In this document: in pieces, positions 1 to 9,484 of the stretch
How the letters are laid out: each line of letters begins with the position of its first letter
Numbering within the stretch: the first letter of the stretch is position 1
Assembly: GCF_030553055.1 (NCBI RefSeq)
Contig: NZ_CP130713.1
Coordinates: 5,208,001-5,272,000 of the forward strand
DNA: 64,000 nucleotides
From: Streptomyces sp. XD-27
GTDB lineage: Bacteria > Actinomycetota > Actinomycetes > Streptomycetales > Streptomycetaceae
Direction of reading: 5' to 3'
Notes under the pieces: generated by a model
Databases searched by the model: none
What the model was told of the DNA's origin: nothing
What the model saw: only the letters and a program-made list of their open reading frames with translations
Program-made: the position numbers and the translations under genes

Positions 1-559
1 CGCGGTCGCCCATCAGCCAGGTGACCATGTGCGCGGACTCCGGCGAGAGGGTCCAGAAGTCCCACTGCATGTCGTTGTCGCGCAGCCCGGTGGCCGGGTG
101 GCGCTTCTGCGAGCGGATGAAGTCCTGGAACTTCTGCGGGTCGCGCACGAAGAAGACGGGGGTGTTGTTGCCGACCAGGTCGTAGTTGCCGTAGTCGGTG
201 TAGAACTTCAGCGCGAAGCCGCGCGGGTCCCGCCAGGTGTCCGGACTGCCCTGCTCGCCCGCCACGGTGGAGAAGCGGGCCAGCATCTCGGTGCGCCTGC
301 CGAGCTGGAAGAGATCGGCCTTGGTGAACTGGCTGACGTCGTTGGTCACCTCGAAGAAGCCGTACGCGCCACCGCCCTTGGCGTGCACCACGCGCTCGGG
401 GACCCGTTCCCGGTTGAACTGGGCCATCTTCTCGATCAGGTAGTGGTCCTGGAGAAGGATGGGACCGTTGGGGCCGATGGTGAGCGAGTGCTCATCGCTC
501 TCGACCGGGATTCCGGCGTTGTTGGTGGTGTAGGGGACGTCCGATACGGAGTCGGCCAT
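1..559 (-). CDS. Catalase, N-terminal part (gene runs off the left edge)
   Basis: Haem catalase that dismutates hydrogen peroxide in the cytoplasm. About 186 N-terminal residues are present of a usual 480-490. They start [19 protein letters not shown], typical of small-subunit (clade 3) catalases. The distal-haem histidine lies in [12 protein letters not shown] and the conserved asparagine in [15 protein letters not shown]. The substrate-channel segment around [20 protein letters not shown] is intact. The start is ATG at 557-559 with a GGGAGG ribosome site 8 bases upstream. The C-terminus lies outside the window. A TTGT-CCA-ACAA inverted repeat about 40 bases upstream may be the peroxide-regulator site. 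Family assignment is secure; the exact paralogue is not. Confidence 0.93.
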   Translation of the reverse strand, partial: MADSVSDVPYTTNNAGIPVESDEHSLTIGPNGPILLQDHYLIEKMAQFNRERVPERVVHAKGGGAYGFFEVTNDVSQFTKADLFQLGRRTEMLARFSTVAGEQGSPDTWRDPRGFALKFYTDYGNYDLVGNNTPVFFVRDPQKFQDFIRSQKRHPATGLRDNDMQWDFWTLSPESAHMVTWLMGDR

Positions 560-595
560 GGCGAGCGCCTCCCGGGCGGTGGGATGGAGTTCGTT

Positions 596-606
596 TTGTC
601 CAACAA
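596..606. promoter_or_regulatory. Short inverted repeat upstream of catalase, possible peroxide/Fur-family operator
   Basis: TTGTCCAACAA is a perfect 4-bp inverted repeat with a 3-bp centre, 37 bp upstream of the catalase start. Streptomycete catalases are commonly controlled by Fur-family repressors (CatR, FurA) that bind AT-rich inverted repeats near the promoter. This is position plus symmetry only; the short arms make chance possible. Confidence 0.25.
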
Positions 607-629
607 TGAGTGAACTCCGCCCCTGCCCG

Positions 630-673
630 CGCGGCAACCTCAACCGGCGCCTGAGAACACCGCGGCAACCTCA
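630..673. repeat. 13-bp direct repeat ending on the phosphatase stop codon
   Basis: CGCGGCAACCTCA occurs at 630-642 and again at 661-673, 31 bp apart. The last three bases of the second copy are the stop codon of the minus-strand phosphatase. Weak member of the stop-anchored repeat series described in the findings. Confidence 0.6.
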
Positions 674-3600
674 CGACACCGAGGGCATCCCCAACTCGAA
701 CCACACCACCTTCCCCGTGCTCAGCCGGGTCGCACCCCACCGCCGCGCCAGCCGGTTGACCAGGTACAGCCCGCGCCCGCCCTCGTCGGACGGCCGGGCC
801 TGGCGCAGCCGGGGCAGCTGCGGGACGTCGTCCCCCACCTCGCAGCGCAGCACGTCCGTCCGCAGCAGCCGCAGCGTGATCGGCCGCTCCGCGTACCGCA
901 CCGCGTTCGTCACCACCTCGCTGACCAGCAGCTCCACCGAGTCCGTGAGCTCGCTCAGGCCCCAGCGGTCCAGTGCCCGGCGGGCCAGCCGCCGCGCCTG
1001 GCCGGCCGTCTGCGCCTTCGGGTCCAGATACCAGTACGCGACGTCGCTCGGCGCGATCCCCTCGAACCGGGCCGCCAGCAGCGCCACGTCGTCGTCCCGG
1101 TCACCGGGGCCGAGCATGTCCAGCACCTCGTCGCACAGCGGCTCCAGCGGCGGCGGGTTGGGGCCGGTGAGCCGGGCGGTCGCCGTCAGCCGCTCCCGCA
1201 GCTGCTCGATCCCGGTCCACACGTCCCGCATCCGGGACTCCACCAGGCCGTCGGTGTACAGCAGCAGCGTCGCGCCCGCCGGGGCGTCCAGCTCCACCGC
1301 CTCGAAGTCCACCCCGCCGACGCCGATCGGCGCGCCCGGCGGCACCCGCAGCACCTCGGCGCGGCCGCCGCGGTGCAGCAGTACCGGCGGCGGATGGCCG
1401 GCGTTGGCCACGACGATGCGATGGGCCACCGGGTCGTAGACGGCGTACAGGCAGGTCGCCATCCGGTCGGTGCCCAGCCGCTGCGCCTGCTCGTCCAGGT
1501 GGTGCAGCACCTCCTGCGGCGGCAGGTCGAGCCCGGCCAGGGTCTGCGCGGTGGTACGGAGCTGCCCCATGATCGCGGCCGACGTCATCGAGTGCCCCAT
1601 GACGTCGCCGACCACCAGGGCGACCCGGTTGCCGGGCAGCGGGATCGCGTCGTACCAGTCGCCGCCGACGCGCGCCGTCTCGGCGGCGGGCAGGTAGCGG
1701 CTGGCCAGCCGCACCCCGGTGGGCTGCGGCAGTGAGTCCGGCAGCATGGTGCGCTGCAACTCGTCGGCGATGTACACCTCGCGGCCGTACAGCACCGCCT
1801 TGTCCACGCCGAGCGCGGTGTGGGTGGCGAGCTGCGCGGCGACCAGCAGGTCGTCCGGCTCGAAGGGCGGGCGGTCCGGGCGCCGTACGAAGATGGCGGC
1901 GCCGATGACGCGCCGGCGCCCGCGCAGCGGCGCCAGGACGGTCCGCTGCCCGGTCGCCACGGTCCGGCCGTCGCCCAGCAGCTCCGGCAGGGCGTCCCGG
2001 GCGGCGGGGGAGTCCCCGAACACCGGCCGCACCCCGCGCAGCACCTCCGCCAGCGGCCCGCCCGGCTCCACCTCGCACAGCTCGTTGGCGGGCCCGCCCG
2101 CCATCACCGGCGACAGGTCCGGCTGCGCGGGCAGCAGCGGCAGCCGCACCCCGTCGGTGTCCGGCTCTTCGGGGATCCGGTCGGTACGCCGCAGCCGCAG
2201 CACGACGGGGCCGACCGGCCGCTCGTCGCCGACGGGCAGCGGGTCGCGCAGATAGACGAGGATCGCGTCGGCGAACGTGGGCACGGTGGCCCGGCACAGG
2301 CCGAGCACGATCTCGTCGAGGTCGATCCCGCGCGCGATCCGGCGGGTCGCGGCTCCGACGAACCGCAGCCGGTCCCCGCCCCGGTCACGCGGGACGGGCA
2401 CCGCGCCGCCGCCCGGCGGCGGCGCGGCCGGTGAACCGTGGGGCCGGCCGGGGGCCGTGCCGCGCGGGGCGGGCACGCCGCCGTCTTGGGCCAGGGGCAT
2501 GGTGCTCGTGCTCGCATCGTCGGGGCCACCGGGCGTTGTCCCGCGCTGGGCGGGCATCCCGCCGCCGGACGGCGGTACGGTGCGCGAGCTGTCGGGCCCG
2601 CCGGGGGCCGTGTCGGCTCCGGAGCGCGGGGTCGGCATTCCGCCGCCGCCGGGCGGTGGCATGGTCGGTGAACCCTCGGGCTGGCCGGGGGCCGTGTCGG
2701 CTCCGGCGCGCGGGTCGCCATGCGTGGCGGTATCCGCGTGCGCTCCGTGCTCCTCGCGGCCGTGGAGCCCTTCGTCGCCCTCGGGCCTGCTCCGTCCTTC
2801 GCGTCCGTCGTGTCCTTCGGGGCGGGGGCCTGCCCCACCCGCGGCGCGGGCCCCGCCGCACGCCTCGCAGACGGTGCCACCCGGGCGGCGTGCGGCACCG
2901 CTCTCGTCACCCGTACGGGGACTGACGGCCCCGGCGCGCCGTTCCTCAGAGGTGTGGTCGGCCGCCCCGCCGTGGCCTCCGGCGTGGTGACCGTCGGGCG
3001 CGCCTGCCCCTGCGCCGTGTTCCCCGGCGGCGTCCGGCGTGCCCTTCGCGCCGGTGATGGCGGCGGCTGCCTCGGCGTCGCGCCCGCTGGGGCCGGACGG
3101 CCCCGCGGCGGCGTCCGGCATCCGGGCGCCTTGGCCCTGGGCGTTCCCGCGCGCGCCGGTGGCTGCCCGCGCCCCTCGGCCGCGGGGGGTACGGGCGGCG
3201 CCGCCAGTGGTACGAGGAGCGGCCTCGCCGTGCTCGTCGGCGGCACCGCCGACGGCGTCGTCGCCCGCCTCACCCGGGCGCGGGACCCGACGGGCGCGGC
3301 GGGAGCCGCCGCTGCGGGCCGGGGCGTCCCCGGGGGCGTCCGGCGTCGGCTCGGGGCGTCGTCGGGCGGGCGCGGTGCCCGGTCGGCCGGACCGTCGCCG
3401 CCGCGGCGGCGGGTGGGGTCCTCCGCGGTCTCCGCGTCCCCGGTGTCGTCGGTCATCTCGCCGTGCCCCTGTCCCGCCGCCCGTGCGGCGGCCTCGCGGT
3501 CCGTGCCTCCTCCGGCTGCGGCTGGCAGGCCCCCCGGCCGGGGCGCACGGGTGGCGTGGCCGCGCCGGTCCGTACCACCCGCCGTGCCGCGGCTGCCGCC

Positions 3601-3739
3601 GCCGGTCTCGTCCGGGTGTCCGCTCGGCGTCGCGCCGGTCCTGGCGCCGGACGCCGGGTATCGCTCGTCGGCGTCGTCGCCCGCTGCCGCGCCGTCGCCC
3701 CACGTCGCCCGGTCGCCCCACGTCGCCTGGTTGTCCCAC
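671..3739 (-). CDS. SpoIIE-type PP2C phosphatase with GAF and HATPase domains
   Basis: Probable Ser/Thr phosphatase and anti-sigma-type regulator acting on STAS or anti-anti-sigma partners. The C-terminal ~560 residues are clear. A GAF-like sensor lies at about residues 460-645. The PP2C/SpoIIE domain (about 650-895) has GGDWYD, GDVMGHS, AGHPPP, YTDGL and DDDVALL all intact, so metal binding is expected. A GHKL ATPase (about 905-1022) has the N-box SEVVTNAVRYA and the glycine box DEGGRGLYLVNRLA. The N-terminal ~450 residues are Pro/Gly/Arg-rich and disordered. The arginine-rich first ~120 residues of this frame look like an out-of-frame reading, because coding-like acidic composition moves into another frame near 3,300. 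The true start is therefore probably upstream, reached through one or two frameshifts. The domains are secure; the start is not. Confidence 0.85.
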   Translation of the reverse strand: MGQPGDVGRPGDVGRRRGSGRRRRRAIPGVRRQDRRDAERTPGRDRRRQPRHGGWYGPARPRHPCAPAGGPASRSRRRHGPRGRRTGGGTGARRDDRRHRGRGDRGGPHPPPRRRRSGRPGTAPARRRPEPTPDAPGDAPARSGGSRRARRVPRPGEAGDDAVGGAADEHGEAAPRTTGGAARTPRGRGARAATGARGNAQGQGARMPDAAAGPSGPSGRDAEAAAAITGAKGTPDAAGEHGAGAGAPDGHHAGGHGGAADHTSEERRAGAVSPRTGDESGAARRPGGTVCEACGGARAAGGAGPRPEGHDGREGRSRPEGDEGLHGREEHGAHADTATHGDPRAGADTAPGQPEGSPTMPPPGGGGMPTPRSGADTAPGGPDSSRTVPPSGGGMPAQRGTTPGGPDDASTSTMPLAQDGGVPAPRGTAPGRPHGSPAAPPPGGGAVPVPRDRGGDRLRFVGAATRRIARGIDLDEIVLGLCRATVPTFADAILVYLRDPLPVGDERPVGPVVLRLRRTDRIPEEPDTDGVRLPLLPAQPDLSPVMAGGPANELCEVEPGGPLAEVLRGVRPVFGDSPAARDALPELLGDGRTVATGQRTVLAPLRGRRRVIGAAIFVRRPDRPPFEPDDLLVAAQLATHTALGVDKAVLYGREVYIADELQRTMLPDSLPQPTGVRLASRYLPAAETARVGGDWYDAIPLPGNRVALVVGDVMGHSMTSAAIMGQLRTTAQTLAGLDLPPQEVLHHLDEQAQRLGTDRMATCLYAVYDPVAHRIVVANAGHPPPVLLHRGGRAEVLRVPPGAPIGVGGVDFEAVELDAPAGATLLLYTDGLVESRMRDVWTGIEQLRERLTATARLTGPNPPPLEPLCDEVLDMLGPGDRDDDVALLAARFEGIAPSDVAYWYLDPKAQTAGQARRLARRALDRWGLSELTDSVELLVSEVVTNAVRYAERPITLRLLRTDVLRCEVGDDVPQLPRLRQARPSDEGGRGLYLVNRLARRWGATRLSTGKVVWFELGMPSVS

Positions 3740-4502
3740 GCCGCACGCCCGTCCGGCGCCGCACGCCCGTCCGGCGCCGCACGCCCGTCTCGTGCGGCAC
3801 GCTCGTCCCGCGCCGCACGCCCGTCCCGCGCGGCGGCGTCCCGCCGCGGACCTCCGGCCACAGGGGCGCGTTCCGGGGCCCGCGCAGGCTCGTCGCCCGC
3901 GGCGGCAGGTTCAGGGCGGCGCATCCGGTCGTCACCTGCGGCGGCACGCTCACGGGTCCACGCCTGCTCGATGCCCGTGGCAACGGTTTCAGGGCGCCCC
4001 ATGCGCTCATCGCCCGCGGCGGCACGCTCGGAAGCCCGCATCCGCTCATCGCCCGCGGCGGCGCGCCTACGGGTCCGGGGCCGCTCGTCGCCCGAGGCAC
4101 CGCGCTCCGGGGCCCGCGTCCGTTCGCCACCCGCCGCGGGGCCCTCCGGGGCCCAGTCCCGCTCGCCCTGCGGGGTGCTGTGCTCCCGCCGGGGTGCCGG
4201 CGACGGTGCCGGCACCGGCGCCGGGCTCGCCGACGCGGGCGCCGCCGGTGCGGGCGCCGCCGGCGCGGCCGGGCCGGGGCGAGGCGTGGCCTCGTGGGGG
4301 CCCGGGCAGGCCGCTGCAGCGCACCGCGCGGGTCCGGGACCGCGCCGTGCGCTTCGTCGTACCTCGCGGCACTCGGGCTGTCCGAGGCGCGCGAGGTCGC
4401 GGCAGGTGCGGCGGCCTGCCGTTCATTCGGGGGAGTCGAGTGCTCCGTCACGCGTGGGTTTCCATCCGTCCGGGGCTGTGCGCCCTTCTCGCTCGGGCGC
4501 AC
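3740..4502 (-). other. Probable out-of-frame N-terminal extension of the SpoIIE phosphatase
   Basis: On the minus strand a reading frame starting at 4502 begins MRPSEKGAQPRTDGNPRVTE and reads plausibly for about 70 residues before turning arginine-rich near 4,275. A second frame then continues with repeats of the type AAAGDERMRRPE down to about 3,300, where the main phosphatase frame takes over. The three segments together would give a protein of about 1,277 residues with a long disordered N-terminus. This needs two frame changes within GC-rich repeats, so it could be assembly indels, a decayed leader, or simply coding-like noise. Confidence 0.4.
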
Positions 4503-4508
4503 GCTGTG

Positions 4509-5270
4509 TCAGGCACGTCGTCGGCAATGCAGGAAGAGCTGGATCTCCGGCGGTACGTCCGTACTCGCCGGGGCGTACGCGTGCGATTCCTCCCCGGTCA
4601 CCTCGAAGCCCGCGTCACCGACGACCTGCCGCAGTTCGTCCCGCAGGTAACCGGATACCCGGATCGTGTTGCCCAGGAACGGGATCGCGAAGTCGTCCAC
4701 GTCGGCTTCCACCATCGCGAGTCCCAACAGCCCCTCAGGTCTCAGCAGCCCGTGCAGTGTCCGCAGCGCGTGCGGAATCTCCGCCCGAGGCAGCATCAGC
4801 AGCGAGAAGAACGCGGCGATTCCGTCGAAGCGCCCGAGGTCGTGCGCCCCGCCGGGGCCGTACCCGCCACCGGGGCGCAGATCGGCCAGGTCCGCCCGGT
4901 GGAAGGCGGCGCCCGGGTTGTTCTCCCGGGCCAGCGTCAGCATGCCGGGGGAGATGTCGATCCCGACGACCTCGTGGCCGGCGTCCGTGAGCTGACGGAC
5001 CGTGGGCAGCCCGGTGCCGCAGCCGACATCGAGCACCCGGGAGCCGGGCGCGAGGGACTCGGCCAGCCAGCGGCCGACCGCGACCTGGCCCTCCTTGTGC
5101 GGGAAAGCCTCGTCGTAGCGGTCGCCGATGGCGTCGAACGCCTCCGCCTGACCGGCTCGGTCCAGCGCGAGCCGCCCGTAGCCGTCGTACCCCTCGTACC
5201 CCGTGTACGCCCGGCCGTCGCCGGAGGCGGAGCCGCCGCCGTCGTCGTCATAGTCGCCGTCACCACTCAC
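4509..5270 (-). CDS. Class I SAM-dependent methyltransferase
   Basis: A 253-residue Rossmann-fold methyltransferase of unknown substrate. Motif I is VLDVGCGTGLPTVRQL at about residue 98, followed by the acidic SAM-ribose loop VVGIDISPGML and the motif II/III segment FHRADLADLRP. The helix YDEAFPHKEGQ before motif I is typical of the Methyltransf_25/11 families. The N-terminal 40 residues (SGDGDYDDDGGG) are acidic and probably disordered. The start is GTG at 5268-5270, 7 bases after AGGAGGGG; a longer frame upstream lacks a good ribosome site. It ends 7 bases from the phosphatase extension, with no pathway context that identifies the acceptor. Confidence 0.85.
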   Translation of the reverse strand: MSGDGDYDDDGGGSASGDGRAYTGYEGYDGYGRLALDRAGQAEAFDAIGDRYDEAFPHKEGQVAVGRWLAESLAPGSRVLDVGCGTGLPTVRQLTDAGHEVVGIDISPGMLTLARENNPGAAFHRADLADLRPGGGYGPGGAHDLGRFDGIAAFFSLLMLPRAEIPHALRTLHGLLRPEGLLGLAMVEADVDDFAIPFLGNTIRVSGYLRDELRQVVGDAGFEVTGEESHAYAPASTDVPPEIQLFLHCRRRA

Positions 5271-5416
5271 GACTGAGCCCCTCCTGTGACCGTGCGTCAA
5301 ATGATCCGCAACGCCCGTGAGTTGTGCCTGATGTCTCTTTTCCTGTCTGCGCAGCCTTCTGGATGACGATCCTACGTTTGAAACACAGGGGCGCAGCAAG
5401 AGGTTCATGCCCCCGT

Positions 5417-6109
5417 TCACGACCTCATGTGCGCCGGCGTGCGATCCCAGTCGGCGGGAAGCGACGGAACGGACCAGCGCGGGTCCGGCCGCCAGTCCTC
5501 CCAGCCCTCCCGGAACGGCCTCCCCCAGGAGTCGATCAGGTCGACGGCGGCCCGGCCCGCGGCCCGGACCCGCTCCGCCTGCTCCGGGGCCATCAGGCCC
5601 GCCCGCTGCGCGGCCGCGAACTCGTCCTCGTCCTTCCATTCCCAGCCGCGGTCCGGGTAGACCGCGATGTCCAGGAAGTGGTCCTCCGAGTCGATGCCCC
5701 CGCTCCAGCGCAGGCGCGGCTCCTCAAGGTTCACGTACCAGTTCTTGAAGCGCCAGCCCGGCTCCCAGAACAGCCAGACCGACCACGGCTCGCCGGGCCG
5801 GGCCAGCTTGAGCACGCCGGTGCCCAGCCAGCGGCACGGCACGGTGGTGCGCGGCTTGGTGTAGCGGGTGGACAGCGGCTCGCGGTGCACCCACGTACCG
5901 TCGGCGAGCTGCGGTTTCACACAGGGAGTGCCGGGCGCCAGCCACACGGCGAGCAGATCGGCGGTGTCCTGGACGACGGTGACCGGACGGCAGATGTGGA
6001 TCCGGTCGGTGGCGTTGCCGCGGTAGCGCCACAGGATGTGCTCCCCCGGCGCCCAGGATCTGCCGCCGCCGCCCGCCGTGTCCGTCGTCTCCACCGTGTC
6101 CGCTGTCAT
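5417..6109 (-). CDS. DUF402 (FomD-like) family protein
   Basis: A 230-residue cytoplasmic protein of the DUF402 family, related to FomD and to nucleoside phosphate hydrolases that act on CMP- or NDP-linked substrates. It is recognised by the C-terminal block FKNWYVNLEEPRLRWSGGID followed by DHFLDIAVYPDRGW. That block carries the aspartate/asparagine cluster expected to bind divalent metal, and WKDEDEF follows. The N-terminal part has the strand HILWRYRGNATDRIHICRPV. The start is ATG at 6107-6109; no strong ribosome site is visible. The gene lies about 200 bp downstream of fumC on the same strand, with a tandem array between them. The physiological substrate is not predictable from sequence. 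Confidence 0.8.
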   Translation of the reverse strand: MTADTVETTDTAGGGGRSWAPGEHILWRYRGNATDRIHICRPVTVVQDTADLLAVWLAPGTPCVKPQLADGTWVHREPLSTRYTKPRTTVPCRWLGTGVLKLARPGEPWSVWLFWEPGWRFKNWYVNLEEPRLRWSGGIDSEDHFLDIAVYPDRGWEWKDEDEFAAAQRAGLMAPEQAERVRAAGRAAVDLIDSWGRPFREGWEDWRPDPRWSVPSLPADWDRTPAHMRS

Positions 6110-6211
6110 GCGCAGATCTTAGGTGCGCCCACCTCGCCGCGCCGTGACGCAAACCGCAGATCCGGGTATCCGGGAGGTTACGGGTATCTCCAGGGCTACG
6201 GGGATCTCCCG

Positions 6212-6331
6212 GGCTACGGGCGGGTCATGCACAGCGGCTACGGGCGGGTCATGCACAGCGGTTACGGGCGGGTCATGCGCTGCGGTTACGGGCGGGTCAT
6301 CCGCTGCGGTTACGGGTGGGTCATCCGCAGC
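6212..6331. repeat. 24-bp tandem repeat, five copies, carrying the fumC stop codon
   Basis: Five consecutive 24-bp units start at 6212, 6236, 6260, 6284 and 6308. Each contains the core CGGGTCATSCNCWGCGG. The last unit is the true 3' end of fumC and includes its TAA stop (complement of 6310-6312). The other four look like outward duplications of the gene's tail. More degenerate copies of GGNTACGGG continue to about 6165. There are no spacers, so this is not CRISPR. Confidence 0.9.
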
Positions 6332-7716
6332 ACGTCCAGCGCCTCGTCCAGTTGCTCCCGCGTGAGCAGGCCGCGGTCGACGTAACCCGACTCGAGAACC
6401 ACCTGGCGGATGGTCTTCCGCTCGGCCAGGGACTTCTTGGCGACCTTCGCCGCCTCCTCGTACCCGATGTAGCGGTTGAGCGGGGTGACGACCGACGGCG
6501 AGGACTCGGCGTACTCCCGGGCGCGCTCGGCGTCGGCCGTGATCCCGTCCACCGTACGGTCGGCGAGCAGCCGCGCGGCGTTCGCCAGCAGCCTGACCGA
6601 CTCCAGCACGTTCTTGGCCAGCACCGGCAGCATCACGTTGAGCTCGAAGTTGCCGGAGGCGCCGGCCCAGGCGACCGTGGCGTCGTTCCCGACCACCTGC
6701 GCGGCGACCATCAGCACCGCCTCCGGGATCACCGGGTTGACCTTGCCCGGCATGATCGACGAGCCGGGCTGGAGGTCGGGGAGGGCGATCTCGGCCAGCC
6801 CGGTGCGCGGGCCCGAGGCCATCCAGCGCAGATCGTTGCAGATCTTCGTCAGTCCGACCGCGATGGTGCGCAGCTGGCCCGAGGTCTCCACCAGCCCGTC
6901 GCGGGCGCCCTGCGCCTCGAAGTGGTCGCGGGCCTCGGTGAGCGGCAGCCCGGTGGCGCGGGCGACCTCGGCGATCACCGCGGCGGAGAAGCCCGGCGGG
7001 GTGTTGATGCCGGTGCCGACGGCGGTGCCGCCCAGCGGGAGCTCGGCGAGCCGGGGCAGCGCCGCCCGCAGCCGCTCCACCCCGTACCGCACCTGGGCCG
7101 CGTATCCGCCGAATTCCTGACCGAGCGTCACCGGCGTGGCGTCCATCAGGTGCGTACGGCCCGACTTCACCACGTCCGCGAACTCGGCGGCCTTGCGCTC
7201 CAGCGCCTCGGCCAGGTGCTCCAGGGCCGGGACCAGGTCGCGGGTGACGGCGGCGGTGGCGGCGATGTGGATGGAGGACGGGAAGACGTCGTTGGAGGAC
7301 TGACTGGCGTTCACATGGTCGTTGGGATGCACCTCGCGGCCCAGGCGCTCGGTGGCGAGCGTGGCGATGACCTCGTTGGCGTTCATGTTGGAGGACGTGC
7401 CGGAGCCGGTCTGGAAGACGTCGACGGGGAAATGGTCGTCCCAGCGGCCCTCGGCGACCTCGGCGGCCGCCTCCCGCACCGCCTCCGCCACGTCCTTGTC
7501 GAGCACGCCCAGCTCGGCGTTGACCGCGGCGGCGGCCGCCTTGATCCGGGCCAGTGCCTCGATGTGCGCCCGCTCCAGACGCTGCCCGCTGACGGGGAAG
7601 TTCTCCACCGCGCGCTGGGTCTGCGCCCGCCACCTGGCGTCGGCGGGCACCCGCACCTCGCCCATCGAGTCGTGCTCGATCCGGTACCGGCTGCCGCCGT
7701 CCTCGTTCTTGGTCAT
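6310..7716 (-). CDS. fumC: Class II fumarate hydratase
   Basis: Iron-independent fumarase (fumarate + water to L-malate) of the TCA cycle, cytoplasmic homotetramer, 468 residues, the normal length. Family blocks are all present: [14 protein letters not shown] (about 110-123), [15 protein letters not shown] with the B-site histidine, [15 protein letters not shown] carrying the general-base region, and the fumarate lyase signature [11 protein letters not shown] around residue 330. The start is ATG at 7714-7716, preceded by GAGGAGG; an upstream in-frame start 18 codons earlier lacks such a site. A class I fumarase lies at 30.4-32.1 kb, so the strain has both an oxygen-stable and an Fe-S enzyme. 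Its stop codon sits inside a 24-bp tandem array. Confidence 0.96.
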   Translation of the reverse strand: MTKNEDGGSRYRIEHDSMGEVRVPADARWRAQTQRAVENFPVSGQRLERAHIEALARIKAAAAAVNAELGVLDKDVAEAVREAAAEVAEGRWDDHFPVDVFQTGSGTSSNMNANEVIATLATERLGREVHPNDHVNASQSSNDVFPSSIHIAATAAVTRDLVPALEHLAEALERKAAEFADVVKSGRTHLMDATPVTLGQEFGGYAAQVRYGVERLRAALPRLAELPLGGTAVGTGINTPPGFSAAVIAEVARATGLPLTEARDHFEAQGARDGLVETSGQLRTIAVGLTKICNDLRWMASGPRTGLAEIALPDLQPGSSIMPGKVNPVIPEAVLMVAAQVVGNDATVAWAGASGNFELNVMLPVLAKNVLESVRLLANAARLLADRTVDGITADAERAREYAESSPSVVTPLNRYIGYEEAAKVAKKSLAERKTIRQVVLESGYVDRGLLTREQLDEALDVLRMTHP

Positions 7717-7827
7717 CGTCACCGACCTCCTCAAAAAGCTGAGCACTTGTCTTGTCCGACGTATTCCCAACCACCGCTACCTGCCAGTAAATACCCGGGG
7801 TAACACCGATACCGGGAAGGCAGCACC

Positions 7828-9363
7828 ATGCATCGGACACGACACAGCGTGCGCTCCACCCTGGTGGCCGTCGCGGCCTGCGCGGTGGCCTTCGGCGGCG
7901 CCTACGCGGCGCCCCAGGCCGCCGCCGACGACACCCCCGCCCCCCGTGCCACCGCCACCGCCCCCACCCCCCTCCCGCCCGAGCTGGAGAAGATCCGCGC
8001 CGCGGAGGCGACGAAGCTTTACGGAGACCCGGCCGAGCGCCCCCTCGACCAGCGCAGGACGTCCCTCGTCTCCCTCGGCGACAGCGAGATCTCCGGCGAG
8101 GGCGTGGGCACCTACGAACCCGGCACCAACGGCCCCGACAACTGGTGCCACCGCTCGCCCGACGCCGCCGTCCACCGCACCGGCATCCCGGCCGACGTCA
8201 CGTACAACGTCGCCTGCTCCGGCGCGTACACCGGGAACATCCGGATCGGCGGCGGCAAGCAGTACCCGGACGAGCTGGTGCAGAGCGACAACCTCGCCGT
8301 CAAGGCCCGCAACACGAAGATCAAGATGGTGCTGCTGGTCGCGGGCGCCAACGACGACCTCCAGTTCGGCCCGGTCATGACCGACTGCGTGGTGCGCTGG
8401 TTCACCCTCCAGGGCGCGTGCGAACCCAAGTACGCGCCCGGCTGGCAGGCCCGCGTCGACGCGCTGGTGCCCAAGGTCGAGGCGACCGTACGGGACCTGC
8501 GCACCGTGATGCGCGGCGCCGGATACGCCGACGGGGACTACAAGCTGGTCGTCATGGGCTACCCGAGCCCCATCGGCCCCGACTTCGAGGACAACCCGGA
8601 CTACCCCGGCAAGCTGCCGGGCGGCTGCACCGGCTACACCTCCGACAGCGCCTGGGGCCGCAACACCGCCGTCCCGGCCTTCGAGCGCGGCATGCGGCAG
8701 GCGGCACGGAACACGGGCGCGATCTACCTCGACAACTCCCGGCTCTTCCACGGGCACGAGGTGTGCAGCGACAACACCTTCGCCCGCGGCCTGTACGTGG
8801 ACGTCGCCAACCCCTTCCCGCCGAACGAGAACTCCGTCCGCCAGTCCTTCCACCCCAACGCCCGCGGCCACGCCGCCTTCGCCTCCTGCCTCACGCAGCT
8901 GTACAACTCCGGCCTGCGGGAGGCGAGCTGCGCGGATGCCGCCTCCAGCGGCAAGCCCGTGCTCTTCGCGGGCGCCTGGGACGACAAGTACCGGCCACTG
9001 CGCAACGAGGCGACGGGCAGCTGCGTGGACGCGACGGCGGCGTCCAGCCGCAACGGCACGGCGGTGGGCGGCTGGGACTGCCACGGCGGCCGCAACCAGG
9101 GCTGGTGGTACGACCCGGCCCGCGGCTCCCTGCACACGGAGCTGAGCCAGGACCGGTGCGTGGACGTGCCGGAGGGCACGTACACGGCGGGCGCGGCGGT
9201 GGTCCTGTGGGACTGCCACGGCGGTACGAACCAGAGGTTCACCCGCGTCTCCGGGACTCTCCGCCCAGCCGCGGCGCAGGACCTGTGCCTGACGCTGGCG
9301 TCGGCGAAGGACCGGTTGCGGTTGCAGAAGTGCGACGGCGGGACGGCCCAGCGCTTCGCGTAG
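7828..9363 (+). CDS. Secreted SGNH hydrolase with C-terminal ricin-type lectin domain
   Basis: Extracellular esterase/lipase-like enzyme of 511 residues. A Sec signal peptide covers residues 1-34, ending AAPQAAADD. The SGNH domain runs from about 80 to 365: block I is SLGDSEISGEG with the nucleophile serine, an Asn-containing block is VAGANDDLQFG, and the catalytic His is in FHPNARGHAAF near residue 342. Residues 385-511 form a beta-trefoil lectin with three Q-x-W/F repeats (RNQGWWYD, TNQRFTR, TAQRFA), likely for binding polysaccharide. The start is ATG at 7828 with GGAAGG upstream. Its stop codon starts an 8-copy heptamer repeat. The substrate is unknown. Confidence 0.9.
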   Translation: MHRTRHSVRSTLVAVAACAVAFGGAYAAPQAAADDTPAPRATATAPTPLPPELEKIRAAEATKLYGDPAERPLDQRRTSLVSLGDSEISGEGVGTYEPGTNGPDNWCHRSPDAAVHRTGIPADVTYNVACSGAYTGNIRIGGGKQYPDELVQSDNLAVKARNTKIKMVLLVAGANDDLQFGPVMTDCVVRWFTLQGACEPKYAPGWQARVDALVPKVEATVRDLRTVMRGAGYADGDYKLVVMGYPSPIGPDFEDNPDYPGKLPGGCTGYTSDSAWGRNTAVPAFERGMRQAARNTGAIYLDNSRLFHGHEVCSDNTFARGLYVDVANPFPPNENSVRQSFHPNARGHAAFASCLTQLYNSGLREASCADAASSGKPVLFAGAWDDKYRPLRNEATGSCVDATAASSRNGTAVGGWDCHGGRNQGWWYDPARGSLHTELSQDRCVDVPEGTYTAGAAVVLWDCHGGTNQRFTRVSGTLRPAAAQDLCLTLASAKDRLRLQKCDGGTAQRFA

Positions 9364-9416
9364 CCGGTAGCCGGTAGCCGGTAGCCGGTAGCCGGTAGCC
9401 GGTAGCCGGTAGCCGG
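9361..9416. repeat. Perfect heptamer tandem repeat TAGCCGG x8 starting at a stop codon
   Basis: Eight exact copies of TAGCCGG run from 9361 to 9416. The first three bases are the TAG stop of the SGNH hydrolase. Because 7 is not a multiple of 3, the array puts TAG stops in all three forward frames. Copy number is likely to vary between strains. Confidence 0.97.
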
Positions 9417-9484
9417 TAGTGGTACGGCTGCGCCGCGATACGGGTTCCGCCCTGGGCCAAGTGGGGGTCCGGGGCGGAGCCATG

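Noticed and set aside
2720..5276. Long open plus-strand frames (over 700 codons) opposite the first phosphatase and methyltransferase
   Set aside because: Arg/Pro/Ser-rich translations without any family motif, fully antisense to real domains; typical shadow frames of very high-GC DNA.
6212..6331. Repeat array as a CRISPR
   Set aside because: Units are directly adjacent with no spacers, and one unit is coding sequence of fumC.
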